Positions 1 to 12,187 of a DNA stretch of 64,000 bases are shown piece by piece; positions within the stretch are counted from its first letter, which is position 1, and each line of letters begins with the position of its first letter. The position numbers were made by a program, and so were the translations under genes. The notes under the pieces were generated by a model. That model had not been told where the DNA came from and did no database searches. It saw only the letters and a list, made by a program, of their open reading frames with translations. Source of the DNA: Microstegium vimineum (Eukaryota; Streptophyta; Magnoliopsida; Poales; Poaceae); contig CM039126.1 of the NCBI GenBank assembly GCA_022036555.1, positions 8,786,079 to 8,850,078 of the forward strand. Direction: 5' to 3'.

Positions 1-639
1 TAGTGAGATAACCATGTACCTATCCATCACTTAGAAGACATGTTAGATCTTTAATCGCGTTGTCATACAATCATCCAAAACACACAAAGGGACTAGATGC
101 ACTTTCATTATGTTCTAATGGATTGTATTGATATTAGATGAGATATGAAATACCCCCTAGGGGACCCCTATCTCTCCTTATATACTCTGGAGAGATAGGA
201 TTACAAGCAGAATATCCTATTTGGTACTATCTTCTTGTAGTCTTTCGGTGTACGCTAGGAAGTGTCGTGTGCCGCTCGCTTTGATGTTGTGGGGGTGGAC
301 CATCCCTCATGATGTGGTACATATAGTACGCCATGGGTACCTAGGTACTATAACCCACAATAGGTAGCTCAGGTTGCCCAAAGATCATATGAATCAACTA
401 CCATTCACATTGTGTTTGAATTGTATGTCATTTTGGGGCTCATTTGTGGTCTAGACCATGGTGTATAGGGTGTCCCAAACCAATGAGCCTTAGTATGGAG
501 GGTACATGGCAGTACCAGGAGCTTCTCAGCATGAGGCATGATCTAGACCATGTAGTCCGGACCCATGGTCTAGGGTCCGGTTCCCTATTGTTTGCTCAAG
601 AGCATTCCAACCCTATGAACAATGAGTGTTAGGACCAAT

Positions 640-1680
640 GGTGATGAGGGTCCAAAGCTTTCTAGAGAGGTTGCAAAGAGGGTTTTGCTCCAAACTGAGT
701 TCCGGCCACGGCTTTGGATCAATGGTGATGAGTTTGGAGTTTATGCATAGAGGTTCTAGAGTGTTCTTCTAGCTCTATACTAGGTCCGAACCCTAGATCT
801 AGACCAATGATGAGGGTCCAGACCCCCAATGGTTGAGTTCAGCACAGTTTGAATATTGTGCTGACCGTGAGGGTTAGTTGTACCATGAGCAAATGATCCA
901 AACCACCCCTAATGGTTTGATCCGGAGCACTCGGGAAAAAGTAGAAATGTTCCAAATGGCTAGTCTAGAGAGTGGGGGTATTTATACTCGCCTAACTCAT
1001 CCACTCTAGCTCTCTTGCCTATTTGTTCAGCTAAGTAAATACACTTATGTGCAAGGAAGTGCAAGATCCTATTGAGGAGATTGTGATTTGTTAATCTAAG
1101 ATTAATGACCTCATTAGTGCATAGGGAGTAGCAAGTGTGCATCCATCGATCTCATTAGGCTTGGATAGGAAAAGTGAGAGATTGTTCTCGTTACTCTTAT
1201 ATCGACATCGCCTAGACGGTTTTCATAGAGATTGGGAGTGTGGTGATCATTCGGTGAAGCTTGTGGACGACCCAATTCATCTGGTGAACAGTTGTGAGTG
1301 ATTTATCGTGTTGGAGTGACAAAGAATCATTTCATAGAGAGGAATTGATCCTAACGTGGATCAATAGATAGCGATACCCTTGCGTGGGTGCTCCAACAAG
1401 GACTAAGGGCAGTGTCGCCTCTTCGATACCTCGGCAAAATGTTGTCGTGTTTCTTCTCTCTCTTTACATTAATTTAATTCTTTTATTTACATTCATATAA
1501 TTGCCATGGTAGAGTAGGATTGAAACCTAGGTTGCTAAACTCTTGTATTGTAGAATCAATAGACAACATATTTGGACACCAGGGATGATTGGGCTAAGTT
1601 TAGGAGTTAATTATTGCAAAAAAAATTAGAGAATCCCAATTCACATCTTTCGCTTGTGCATCTTGATCCTTTCAACTAGT
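640..1680 (+). mobile_element. LTR remnant of an LTR retrotransposon (probably Ty1/copia type)
   Basis: No reading frame of length is present. The stretch reads like the U3-R-U5 of a grass retrotransposon LTR: repeated 'gggtccagaccc'-type phrases, a TATA-like 'tatttatac' near 979, then the leader-like text around 1350-1440 with 'gatcaatagatagcgatacc' and 'cgcctcttcgatacctcgg', and a 3' end near 1670 reading 'tcttgatcctttcaac'. I recall this phrase pattern from abundant panicoid-grass retrotransposon LTRs. I see no PBS or coding domain beyond it, so it is a solo LTR or a truncated end. Exact borders were not found. Confidence 0.5.
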
Positions 1681-1699
1681 ACATATACATATATTAATA

Positions 1700-3440
1700 T
1701 TTGTACAGATTTCAGGTCTGGTGGTTGCCAAATATCTGCCTTCGTCTAGCTCTTTACAAGCTATATGAATAAGATCCTTATGTTGGCTTCGTTGATGTCT
1801 AGGGCCTCTACCCCTATATATATATATATGTAAGTATGAGTCCTACTGCTAATAAGATTCTACAATAGGTTCTAACCGAACTAGAAACCCTAATAACATA
1901 TCTGTGTTGACTCCTATTGTGCAAGTAGAATTTAAGTCACCATATAACAGATAAGGGTTTTGATGTGGTACACCCAAATAACTGTGAGTCATTCATTTAA
2001 CTAGATCAGACGGTCAGAATCATCTATTACTTCATAGGAGGTAATATGTGAAATAAGGAAAGTTTTAGGTATAAAAATCTTTTTAAGATTTGATTGATGC
2101 ATATATGATTTACTAGATATAATAAATCTTTTTTTGTTGCAACTTTAGATATAAGATAACCTAATTAGAATAAAGTAACTTTTTTTTGTAAGCACACGTA
2201 TAATTTAGTCATACAAACTAAGGCACGTGTGTATGTGTGTATATACGTGCACAACCTACCGATGCATGTTGTCGCAAAAAAAAAACTTACCAATGCACGT
2301 GTATGAAACTTTACGTGCATAAATAAATGTTTTATTATAGGATCACTTCAATTATATAATATAGTTTTAATTAAGTTAGTATAATATAATAAATACTCAA
2401 TCATATATATATAATGTGTTAGTGTGTAATATATGTTAAATCACTAAAGTTTTTGGCTTAATTAACACGTTAGTTAATAGTTATGATAGTTTATGTATGT
2501 AATATATTTTTTATTAATTGAGTCACATAAAAGGAAAAAAGATACAGTCATCATAAAAAAAGGATGGAAATGTATGTACATTCGTACCTCCTTAATCAAA
2601 GGGATTTGAGAATATTTTTTTCTCAATTAATTAATTAATCTAAAAATTTTAAAAATCGATAGCTCAGATTTATTTGAGATATTATCTCCTATAAGGTAAA
2701 GGGTGTACCGTAGCATTGTCCAACAGATAATCGTGTGGCTATGCCAAGAAAGCGAAAACAGAGCCACAAGCAAATGTTTTCTTTCATGTAAACCGTCTAG
2801 TTGCTACAGTGTTCTAGAGGAAAGGTTCGTGCGTACGCTTCGTTCCGAGTTATATAACCTTCTTCCTTTCTTTAGTTTTGGTTTTCTCTGTCTTTCATGT
2901 GAAAAATACATTGTTCCAAATGAGTTGTTGGTTAATATATATTTCACCATATTATTATATATGTTATTAGCAAATAGCCAAATATGATAACGTGAATGAC
3001 ATATATCTACTTATGTTTTATTTTCAAATATTGATTATGACACATCAATAATAATATGTCATCCACGTCGTAGCCAGAGGCCTTTAACTAGATCTTTGAG
3101 GGCAATCTAACCACTTTCAACGTCGAAATATTGGACGCGCTCTTTCTAGACGGTGAAAAGGATGTGTTTAGGGCTTACTCAACGCTACACCGTACCATGG
3201 TTGTATGCCCCAAGTTTCACGTCCGCTCCATGGTTGCTCCGCAGGGTGCCAGTGCATCTTGTAGAGGAGACAACAGCTTCACCTGACAAAAGCGAGAAGC
3301 TACTATCCAAATGCGGGTTGGAGGCAAAAAGCTACAGCTCTGTGACGCGTTTTTGTCAAAAGCACATGTCTCGTGAATCGATACTTTGTCAGATGATAGG
3401 ACCGGTATTTGATAGGTGGTAGCGTCTGCATTGCAAGACT
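1700..3440. other. AT-rich intergenic stretch, no gene recognised
   Basis: Mostly AT-rich sequence with short TA runs (around 1818-1830 and 2404-2413) and A/T homopolymers. Short open frames at 2703-2987 and 3153-3422 have no recognisable domain and lie in debris-like sequence, so they are not called as genes. Confidence 0.5.
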
Positions 3441-3450
3441 AGAGTCCTAA

Positions 3451-3778
3451 GAGGTTGTTTGATTACATGGACTTATTTCAAGTTATTGTCACATCGGATG
3501 TCTAGATACTAATTAGGAGTATTAAATATAAATTATTTATAAAACTAATTTGTCAGCCGAAGACTATTTTATGAAACAAATCTATTGATATAAAATAGTC
3601 TATGATTTGATAATATGATGCTACAGTAAATATATGTTAATAATGGATTAATGTCTCGTGAAGTACTAATTAGCGTTGTAATTAGTTTTATAATATAAAT
3701 TATATTTAATTCATTTAATTAGTATCAAATATCCGATGTGACAAGGGACTAAAAAAAATCTCACAACCAAACACCCTC
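3451..3778. mobile_element. Tourist-like MITE, 328 bp, TAA target duplication
   Basis: The ends are inverted repeats: GAGGTTGTTTGATT at the left and the complement of AACCAAACACCCTC at the right (12 of 14 positions match). The trinucleotide TAA flanks both sides (3448-3450 and 3779-3781), as expected for PIF/Harbinger-mobilised MITEs. The interior is AT-rich and non-coding. A second, end-truncated relative lies at 49495-49745 and shares the internal 'tttgataatatgatgctac' segment. Confidence 0.8.
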
Positions 3779-3789
3779 TAAACCATTGG

Positions 3790-5050
3790 TATAGTTACGT
3801 GGAACACAACTTTAAGTGAAACAAACTGTTCTTGTTGGTTTGCGTTGGTCATGCCCTTAGGCAGCCACGAAGGCGCAAGGCTATCCCCTAGATCATACCA
3901 CTACGTTATTTTCTATTTATGTAATATTTAAACGTGAGATCTTTGATAGGATGGTCCATTTATGTAATTCAGAGAACATGAGAATTTTTAAAACAATCTT
4001 CAGTATCTTCGATAATTGTCATGTTCAATAAGCTAAAGTTAAAATACAGAGCAGATGCAAGCAAATCTCTGTACATGCTAGATAATTATGAACTCTGACA
4101 AACAGGTGCATAGCTCTGCAGGAACCACACATATAAGACAACAAATCTAAATGATCTAACACAAATATCAGAGCAGAAATTAGATTATTTTCAATGCGTG
4201 CACTAAAAAACAATGGAATGATCAAAGGACACAAAGCCAAGAAGAAAATATTTAGAACAATGTTGCATTAACACTATAAGTTCCTAGCAGCTAGAAAAGT
4301 ATGACACTGAGTCTGCATGTGCTTTATAATAGTTTGATCCTACATAGGTTATACCTCACAAGGAATGGATCGTGGCGTGCTAAAAAGATGGAAAAGAGAG
4401 CATATTCTTCTTGTACTGATTAGCAAATCCAGCACCATTGTTTTCTAATTGATATATTTATGACGGACCAACAACACAGAAGACAGGGTTATCATTGACA
4501 ATATGATGTAAATAATCATTGGCTACATCAACAGCGGGAAACCTAAGGACAACAGCTAGCTCCTTGGTGTTTTTTCAGAGCTCAGACACCAATCCATACA
4601 TGCTTTTGCAGGCCAGTAACTCAAACTGAATCCAACGAATAATCACAAAAAATATGCCAACATCAGAAATCAAAATGAAGAGACTAAGGAGAGAATTGTT
4701 TGCTCCAGATGACAAAGTCGTCACACATAGCCTGAAGCACACAGATGAAGTTAAACTCGGACTAAGCTACAGTAATTCCTCTCAAGCCCTATTTGAACAA
4801 TCTATTATTTGTCACTAAGCCACAAATTCCAGTTCAAATTTCTCTTCCTTACATGACATTACGAAAAAGAGGTTTGAAAGTACACCTAAAGGTTACCCCT
4901 TTGCACCCAAAGTAACACTGAGGGCTATATCACGGCGGTCCGGAGAGTCTCACCTCAACAATTCGCATCTCGTCGCTCGTCGGCTGCTAGGCACCTGCTT
5001 GCGCCCTCTTTCTGGTATTTGGCTATTGATCCTCTCTACTCTGCTCAAGC
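3790..5050. other. intergenic, leading into the promoter of the 5.2-kb gene
   Basis: No coding frame of note. From about 4930 the sequence turns GC-rich and pyrimidine-rich, like the leader of the gene at 5225. I could not place a TATA box with confidence. Confidence 0.4.
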
Positions 5051-5224
5051 TTCTTGTTCTCGGTCCTCGAGGTAAATAATCTCACCATCTTCGCTCCTCT
5101 AATCTCTCATCAACGGAGTTTTCCTTTTTCAAAACTGAGCCCTCTTCTTCCTCCCGGCCGGCCGGCCGGTCGAGCGGCTGACGCGTCTCTGCTCTAACCG
5201 CCTGTTTCGTAAGCAGCTGTGGCG

Positions 5225-5559
5225 ATGGCGGACCTCAACGACGCCGCGCAGTTCGCGCTCTGCGTGGCGCTGGGCATCTCCTACATCCTGAAGCCGCTGC
5301 TCAAGTTCTTGGACGGGGCCAAGCCGCTCAGCCCCGTCCTCGAGGCCGCCGTCGCCGTGCTCATCTCCACGCTTCCGCTCGCGTACCTCATGGGAATCCT
5401 CCTACTGCAGCTCCAGGTGGCCCCCGGGGCCGGCGGCGGCGGCCGGCGGCGGCACGGAGGTTTGCTTGCTTCGCCTGCACCATGGTGTCGGCTGTTCTTG
5501 CTCTGCTCGCAGTGGGTCTCATCGCCTTCTGGTTCCTCACCGGCGGCTCGCTGCCGTGA
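5225..5559 (+). CDS. small three-helix membrane protein (class B-like), reading frame broken
   Basis: Function unknown. The ATG at 5225 follows a likely 5'UTR intron (GT at 5072, AG at 5215-5216) and opens with MADLNDAAQFALCV. Helix 1 spans about residues 7-29 and helix 2 about 39-63, containing a P-x-A-Y pattern (LPLAYLMGIL) that matches the LPTAYYFTGV segment of the genes at 38870 and 59235. After about residue 65 this frame runs into Gly/Arg-rich low-complexity sequence and ends at 5602. A neighbouring frame, open from about 5458, instead encodes a clear third helix (CTMVSAVLALLAVGLIAFWF) ending in TGA at 5557-5559. A one-base change in the GGC/CGG run at about 5430-5455 therefore separates the two parts. 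This is either a genuine lesion or a sequence error in a GC repeat. The annotated end assumes the third helix belongs to the gene. Confidence 0.6.
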
Positions 5560-5602
5560 GATGCTCCTTGCAGATGGGTCATGGATGGATGTGTGGGTCT
5601 AG

Positions 5603-8600
5603 ATTTCCTGACCTTTCCTCTGCTATGCTCAGTAGATCCTGATTCTTGACCTGACCAGAATCTTGCTAACAAGCTCACGAAGTCTTCAATGTGCCGCTGC
5701 AAGTCAACCCGCCGCAGGGCCCTTCACAGGCTCCCGTCGGCGAGACCGAGACTGGCGTGCCAAGATTAGAAGACCGTGTGTGTTGTCCTGCAGCCCTGCC
5801 TGCCTGCGTGGCCATATGAAGAAATCATCAGAGAACAGCTAATTGTAGCTTTGATATGCGACTGCTAGGAGTATTATTCCAACTAGTGAGTGGATCACTT
5901 ATTATGGGCTTGGTTTACTTCAATCGCCATCCATCGCATCGCCGCTGCTCACCAGGAGTCGACTACCGTACCTGTTTCATCAATCGCCATCGCCATGTAC
6001 AAAAATGACACCATTCCATTCATCAAATTGAACCAGTTTCTTCTTCTTTTGGCTAACTGCCTTGTTTGGGCCTGGGTTAAAGTCAGTAGACTGCAGCTTG
6101 GAGACCACTGTACTGTATTGCAGACCAATTCTTGGTAATCATAAGCAAATACTGGTCCTGTATGATTCACGAAGTGTCAAAATTCTTTTCACCGCCGCCC
6201 ACCGCCCCACCCCAATTGAGTTACTACGGGGCATGATCTGCACTTGCATTGTTTTGGGTCTTCGTTTCTTCATCGATCTGAATTTTGGGTCGATCTGGAG
6301 ATACATTAGGGACGGATCGATTTTATTTTGGCTAGCTCCAAAATCAAACAGTATTTTTAACACTTTTGAATGGTCAAAGATGAGCGGCGCGCGCCATGCC
6401 AGCATACTCCAGCTAGCGGAGAGGACGAAAGGAAGGGCCCTTACTTTTCAACCAAAGACGAAAAATCAAAGGCAAACGGTAGAAGCGAAAGTCGCCCATT
6501 GGCCATTGGTTTGGTTCAACGTTCAACAATGCACTGACATGGGACGGCCGGCCGGCCTAATTTACCTCACAATTATCTCCAAATAACTCGAAGACATAAG
6601 ACAAACCTTAGTGAGCAAGGAACGTTTATTAACGAAAGGAGCGTCTAGATGTCTGGCTGTGAATTTACCAAGTTGTTTATGCTTTGTGCTATATAGAAAA
6701 TGGGTACTTATTAGTTTGACATGACGTAGCATGTGGGCCAATAAAAGCGCAACTTGAGGCTGCTAGCAACATACAGTACATTTCTTGCCGGAGGGGCTTT
6801 CGTGCTTCTTTTTTTTTTTTGGTTAGGACGCCGTCGTCGTCGTCGTACCCACTTGGTTGAATTCGGTGCACCATCTGATTCCATTCGCATTAGGAATGTA
6901 GAAGTGAAATTGAATTCCTATTGTTCTATTATAAAAGCTGGTGGCGCAAATAAGCTTTTCGACATTCAGTAAAAAAAAAGAAATTATTATCATGGCTTCA
7001 TCTATGTCTGTCTGTTATGTCAAAGCTTCATACCCGAACAAATCGAGCTTATAAGATGTTCTAAAACAAAATCCTACAACATGGTCCTCGCTTGGATAAG
7101 AAATGAAAAGACCACTGCATTCACACGCTGTTTTGGGGTTGGGTGAACCAACGAAGAGCTTTGAAATTGGAATAGATTTAAAAATAATAATTCTTTCTCG
7201 AACAATACGTAAAATGTTTACGCATGCATCTTGTGTATCAAGATCGAGAAAGAGTCAAAGGTCACAACGGCGCACCATGAACATGTCACACTAGAGAGAA
7301 TAGTGTTATAGAATCGGATGTGTTCTCCCTAGCAAACGGAGATCATATAACATTACTGACTAATTATGTAACCTAGACAAGATTATATTTAATCAGAGAA
7401 ATAATTAAATAATATAGATTGAGCGCACCTGTCTCTGGAAGAAAAAAATTCCTTAAAGCTTGCTGCTGCCTACATGCCCTCGCCTCTCTTTTTTTATTTT
7501 TGGGTACTTATTAGTACTCTCTTGGATTGAGCCCTGGAGTGGACCAGATGGATGAGGTCCACGCACCTTGGCTTTATTTGACGAGAGAATGTACTGGTAC
7601 GCATCTTCGTCCTTGATAACGGACCCTTGTCGTCCTTTAACTGTTAGTGGTGCAGCACACACACACACCACTGGACGATCGAATAATCCTTGTGCCTGTC
7701 TGATCCTCAACTCCTTGTACGTAGTAGGTAGGTAGCCAGGCAGGCAGACGATGGAGTCGTACGTCACCTGCCGGCCGGACTTGATGGCATATGCTTTGCG
7801 TTGGAGCGAGACGACAGCTAGCCCTCAAGGGCGCCGCCGGTGGTCTGTGAAGCTTTGCTTGTGCGTGTGCTCCACCTCCACGTACGGAGTGCCGAGAGAT
7901 ATATTGTGCGCGCATTTTATAGGGGCGTCGCGCCTGATATCCTGAACCTGCGTTCAAACGGGGCATGCATGGGTGACGAACCGCAGACAAAGCACGGGAC
8001 CAAAAAATAATGCGATTATAAGATGGCACATGTTGTTCACCAAATAGAAAAAAGAAAAAAAAAAGATGACAAGTTTAGTAGTATATGCGGTCGAAATTCA
8101 ACGAAGAATGAAGGACGGGAAATTTCGACAAGAGTTGGTCATGGGTGGGTGCACCGCGTGCGCACTGCACATGCTGTTGCCTGCCTCTGTGTTCGACGTG
8201 CCGTCGCCTAGCTGTGGCCGGCGCTCGTTGAAGTGGTTTTGGGCGCTCGGCCGACTTTTGCATGGGCCCATAAATACTTCCATAATGGAGGTATGGAGTC
8301 CTGGCCTGCCTCTTGTCCTACTCCAAAATTGCCTCGTGTCCACACCAGGGGCATGGAAATGGACACGACGTCGGAAGCATCATCAAAGCAGGGAATGCAA
8401 ACGAGATGCAAAGCGGTGCCGACACAGTCCTGTCTTTTCTGGCAGTTGCGCGACAGCCGATCGACGGAAGCGGCAGAATGGAAAGAAACGTACTCCTCCT
8501 CTAAAAGCTTGATATGATGCCGTTTCTTCATCCCATGCCATCCATTTTTGCTCTCACTTGATTCTTGATAGACATTTTTAATGGTAAAAAAACAGCTAAT

Positions 8601-9680
8601 AAAAGTAAATAAGGCTGCGCTTGTGTGCTGAATCCAAAATTTTGAGAACCGATTCAGACTCGAGAGGTGGAGTGTGAGCAAGGCACATATGGAGACGTCA
8701 AGCATACACGATCAGAAACGGCCAGTCATGCGGCCCCTCAGGATTCAGGAAGGTCAAAGTCTCGTACTACTGTACTAACAACCCTCTCGGTCCAAAAAGA
8801 TATCCAGCAGCCTGTTTGCTTTTGTCCGCCACTATCCGTCATAGACCAATCACCAATCAATCAACAGGGGCAAGTAGTAGCAGCCAAATGGTTCGAGGAC
8901 TTTGGTGGCCTATCCATGTGGATGGTAGGATTCTATTTGGACTGCTTTTTTTAAAAGCTTGTTTTGGACTAAAACTTTACATGTCCATCAACCCCTACTT
9001 CTGCCAGGGATAGAGCCTTATGAAGCACATATGTTTACTACTTACCTAATAACCAACATTACTGATCTTTGCAGTTTCTCTTTATTTGTCCATTCAGTTT
9101 CTAACACAACTCACAAGTGTATTCCGTAGTGTCTATGCATATGCAGTAGATTTATCAATTACGTTTTATATAATTTTCCCATCTATATTCGTAGCTTTTC
9201 AACTTTTGCACAACACCTTCATATGGGATGACATATGTTAGTTGAATACTTTGACACCTCTGTGTGGGATGCATAGGATTGTTTGGTTGGTTGTCTTCCC
9301 CTGTCCGGCACACTCGGCAAAGCCCACTGTATCCAATAGTGTGTTGTATCCAATAGTGTGTTTAGCTATCTCGGTCCACAAAAGTTGAAGTGGATTGAGA
9401 TGGAATTAAAGCTCAGTTCCACTCTAAACATGGGTTGTGGTGGATATAAGTGCATCGAAACAATACGTTAATAAATATATTTGAGGTTGTTCATCCGATT
9501 GAATGAATAATGTAAACTAAGAAAACATGGTTGTATATAAACAGATCGAAGGGTCAGTTTCATTACCTAGGCAGCATGTGCCAAAACGTGCATCCTGATC
9601 CTGACATGTGCAAGCGCGCGACTTTGTTCCAAGATCGCCACTGCTGACTCAACTTGATCCTATCCTATGTATGTATGTCT
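5603..9680. other. intergenic, no gene supported
   Basis: Several overlapping open frames on both strands (for example 8208-8705 minus and 8066-8512 plus) show no domain, no helix pattern and no splice or promoter context, and are taken as chance frames in mixed-composition sequence. 6836-6848 is a short GTC run. 7650-7672 contains a CA run. From 9250 to 9480 there are repeat-like phrases ('tccaatagtgtgttgtatcc') but I could not define an element. Confidence 0.4.
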
Positions 9681-9688
9681 CGTATGTA

Positions 9689-9706
9689 CTCCCTCTGTTC
9701 CGGAAT
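9689..9706 (+). repeat. left terminal inverted repeat of the mariner-like element
   Basis: Reads CTCCCTCTGTTCCGGAAT and is preceded by TA. The first 13 bases are identical to the complement of the right end. Confidence 0.88.
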
Positions 9707-10029
9707 GTGTGTCCTTGTGTGATGGGTGAGGTGTCCCTTAATGTGTGTCGTTCGTACACGGCCGCAGGCTCTCCCACGAGGTCACACGCAACAGCCTTAT
9801 CTCTTCACCTTCCTACTCACACCACCGCACAGGACAGGTAAATGTTAAAAAAAAAATCCACCGATCCCCAATCTCGCCGGTCGCCCCCATCCGCCGCCCA
9901 TCAGCATCGCCGTCGTTCGCCGGTCGCCCCATCCGCATCCGCGTCGTCGCCGGTCGCCGCATCCACACAGTCGGTCGCCCCATCCGCATCATTGCTGGTT
10001 GCCAGGCCGCGGGAGGCGGGAGCGCACGA

Positions 10030-10320
10030 TCTAGGTCCTCCTCCGGCTCCTGCGGCGGCGCACGGCGTCCGCCTCCTTCTCCGGCCCCTGCGGCGTCTGC
10101 GTCCTCGTCCGGCTCCTGCAGCAGCGCACGGCGTCCGCCTCTTCCTCCGGCCCCTGCGGCGACGAACGGCGTCCGCGTCCTCCTCCTCCGGCGTCTGCGT
10201 GCTCCTCCGGCTCCTACGGCAGCGCACGGCGTCCGCCTCTTCCTCCGGCCCCTGCAGCGACGAACGGCGTCCGCGTCCGCGTCCTCCTCTGGCCCCTGCA
10301 CAGTGTCCGCCTCCTCCTCC
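10030..10320 (+). repeat. GC-rich minisatellite in the leader of the mariner second gene
   Basis: Degenerate direct repeats of phrases such as 'cggcccctgcggcg' followed by 'cacggcgtccgc' and 'cctcctcc' recur several times with variable spacing. All six frames stay open across parts of it, giving Pro/Ala/Arg/Ser-rich translations that are a composition artefact. It lies upstream of a likely 5'UTR intron (10503-10828), so it is probably an untranslated first exon of the gene starting at 10854, or its promoter. Confidence 0.7.
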
Positions 10321-10853
10321 AGCCTGGCCCCTTCCTTGCATCCTGTGTTGGACCACTGCAGCTAGGAACGCAGGCCCTTCCTCCACATCAAACACTGCCC
10401 TCTGTTGTCGTCGCGCCGCCTCCAACAACCTTGCTTCCTACCAGGCCAAGGCGTAGTGGACTGGATCTGAGGGCCTGTGCTGACGACACAAGTTCCGTCA
10501 AGGTATTTTTCCTCCTCCAAAAATCACATCTCTATTCTAAAAAAATATCAATCTTTCCATGAGTGCTATAAGCAAATAAAAAAGAGGAATAATATGTTAT
10601 TGTGCTCAGAAAATTTAGGCGCATCTGATCCACTCTGTTCCTGGCCTAGACATTTAGAAAATATATGGCCCATCTACTATGCTCAGAAATATTGTTGTTG
10701 TGCTAGTGCTGTTTTCATTAAGAAGAATGCGCTTCTGATTCTCTAATTTTTTAGCCCCTTTCTTTTTCTGTCATATCAGTTCATCATTTGCATGAGAATT
10801 AAGAGTGTTTTACTCTTATATATTGCAGTGTTATTTTGTGAGGCAATCCTTAG

Positions 10854-11672
10854 ATGGCAGGTGGCAAGGGACCACATAGGCTTAGCCGGATTATTCGTCA
10901 CTTGCGAATGAAGCGTGCCTTGGGAATCCCTGCAAGCCATAGGATGTTTCCGGCAAGGAAGATGCCTGGTCGGGATCGTCGTCGTGGAACTTGGTGGGAC
11001 CGTAAACTGAATTGCATCGCCATCGAAGGACAGGATTTTGCACAAGATACACAGGAAGGGGGTGCAGATCGATTTGAGTTGTTACCTGATTCGGATGAAG
11101 AAAAAGGTGCTAAGAGTGCATCTTTGCTTGGCGATGACGATGAGTATGTGCCTGAGACGAAACCACAGGACGTTGTTATAGTGAGCAAAATTGTTGAGCC
11201 GTGTGGGAAGAAAGGTAGTGGTCGTTTAGGGTAAGCCATCTTAACGTTGCTTACTGTTATTTTCATGACTATGCTGTGGCTGTCTAACTGTTATTTTCTG
11301 AGATTTTTGGCCCTAGCGTGCTCCTCACATACTAGGCCTTTCTACTTTTATATGCTGTAACAAAAAACTTAACGTTGCTGATTTTGTAGTAATTTGATGA
11401 TTTTGTCTATAAACTCTGTCATTCTGTGCAGTACTATGCTTCGTCATTGGCGTGAGGCTATTTTTGAGCTGGAGCAGGAGAAGGAGATTTCCAAGGTAGA
11501 CATGGACAACAACAAGCTGCAGATGGACAATGTCAAGTTTGAGGAGATTGCCAAGGTGGATACGGAGAGTGACAAATTCAACATGTTGTGTGGCACGGAC
11601 CATAAAGCCAGCTTCTCTGATATGGAAACTGATGACGAGGGATGTTGGTTTCAGGATGGTGTGGACTTGTGA
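10854..11672 (+). CDS. second gene of the mariner-like element; unknown protein of about 205 residues
   Basis: Function not recognised. Two exons are read: 10854-11230 and 11432-11672, joined across a GTAAG...CAG intron in phase 2. The reading frame continues exactly through the junction, and an upstream leader intron (10503-10828, AAG/GTATTT ... TTGCAG) fits too. The N-terminal half is basic (MAGGKGPHRLSRIIRHLRMK, then an Arg-rich segment and GTWWDRKLN). After residue 80 the protein turns acidic (DSDEEK, DDDEYVPE), and the second exon has a charged, probably helical Glu/Lys/Asp segment (HWREAIFELEQEKE) and an acidic tail. The gene faces the transposase tail to tail inside the same terminal repeats. 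It could be an accessory factor of the transposon, comparable in principle to the second protein of Harbinger elements, or a captured host gene. Neither is shown by the sequence. Confidence 0.6.
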
Positions 11673-12009
11673 GGCTATTCACAGGTGGAAGATGACGACG
11701 ACTTTAATGATGAGGTAACAGACTTGTTGACTACCTTCATTCCTGCGTGCAAAGTTATTTTCAAGAGTTCCCAACGTTAGAACCATTGGGCTACAACATG
11801 TAACATCGTAGTCATGGTATTGGTAATAGTTTGATTGTAACTGTACCCTAGTGCTGATGCTACTGATGGTTTGCTGGTTATTTGTAGTGATGTTATTTTG
11901 GTGCTTGCATGTATGTTATGGTATGGTTTACTTTGTGAGTTGCAATGTTAAATGACACACTAAGGAATGACTAGTTTGTCGCAGCCACATGATACGAGAA
12001 TTTATACAT

Positions 12010-12155
12010 GGTCATATACACAAACAATACTTGCTAAACAACGCAAAAGGATTAGTAAAGCAAATAAAACCATGGTTATATATACAACAACAATACTTGT
12101 TGAACAACGCAAAAGTTATATATACAACAGCAATACTTGCTGAACAACGCAAAAG
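12010..12155. repeat. three-unit tandem repeat (about 40 bp) between the two mariner genes
   Basis: Two adjacent 40-bp units (12076-12115 and 12116-12155) differ at only a few positions, and a third, diverged unit lies at about 12010-12050. The core reads 'caatacttgctgaacaacgc'. They sit just beyond the transposase stop codon, in the convergent region between the genes, where 3' ends of both transcripts would fall. Confidence 0.8.
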
Positions 12156-12187
12156 CATCACAGACGATGTTTACATGAACACAACGA

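Noticed and set aside
6062..6586. 174-residue plus-strand open frame downstream of the 5.2-kb gene
   Set aside because: No domain; it lies in 3' flank sequence with several competing frames.
8208..8705. 165-residue minus-strand open frame
   Set aside because: Overlaps several other frames of similar size, no promoter or splice context, and no recognisable motif.
9745..10456. Long overlapping Pro/Ala/Arg-rich open frames on both strands
   Set aside because: All six frames are open because of a GC-rich minisatellite without stop codons; the translations are compositional.
12010..12155. CRISPR-like repeat array
   Set aside because: Eukaryotic context, units adjoin without spacers, only three copies; an ordinary tandem repeat.
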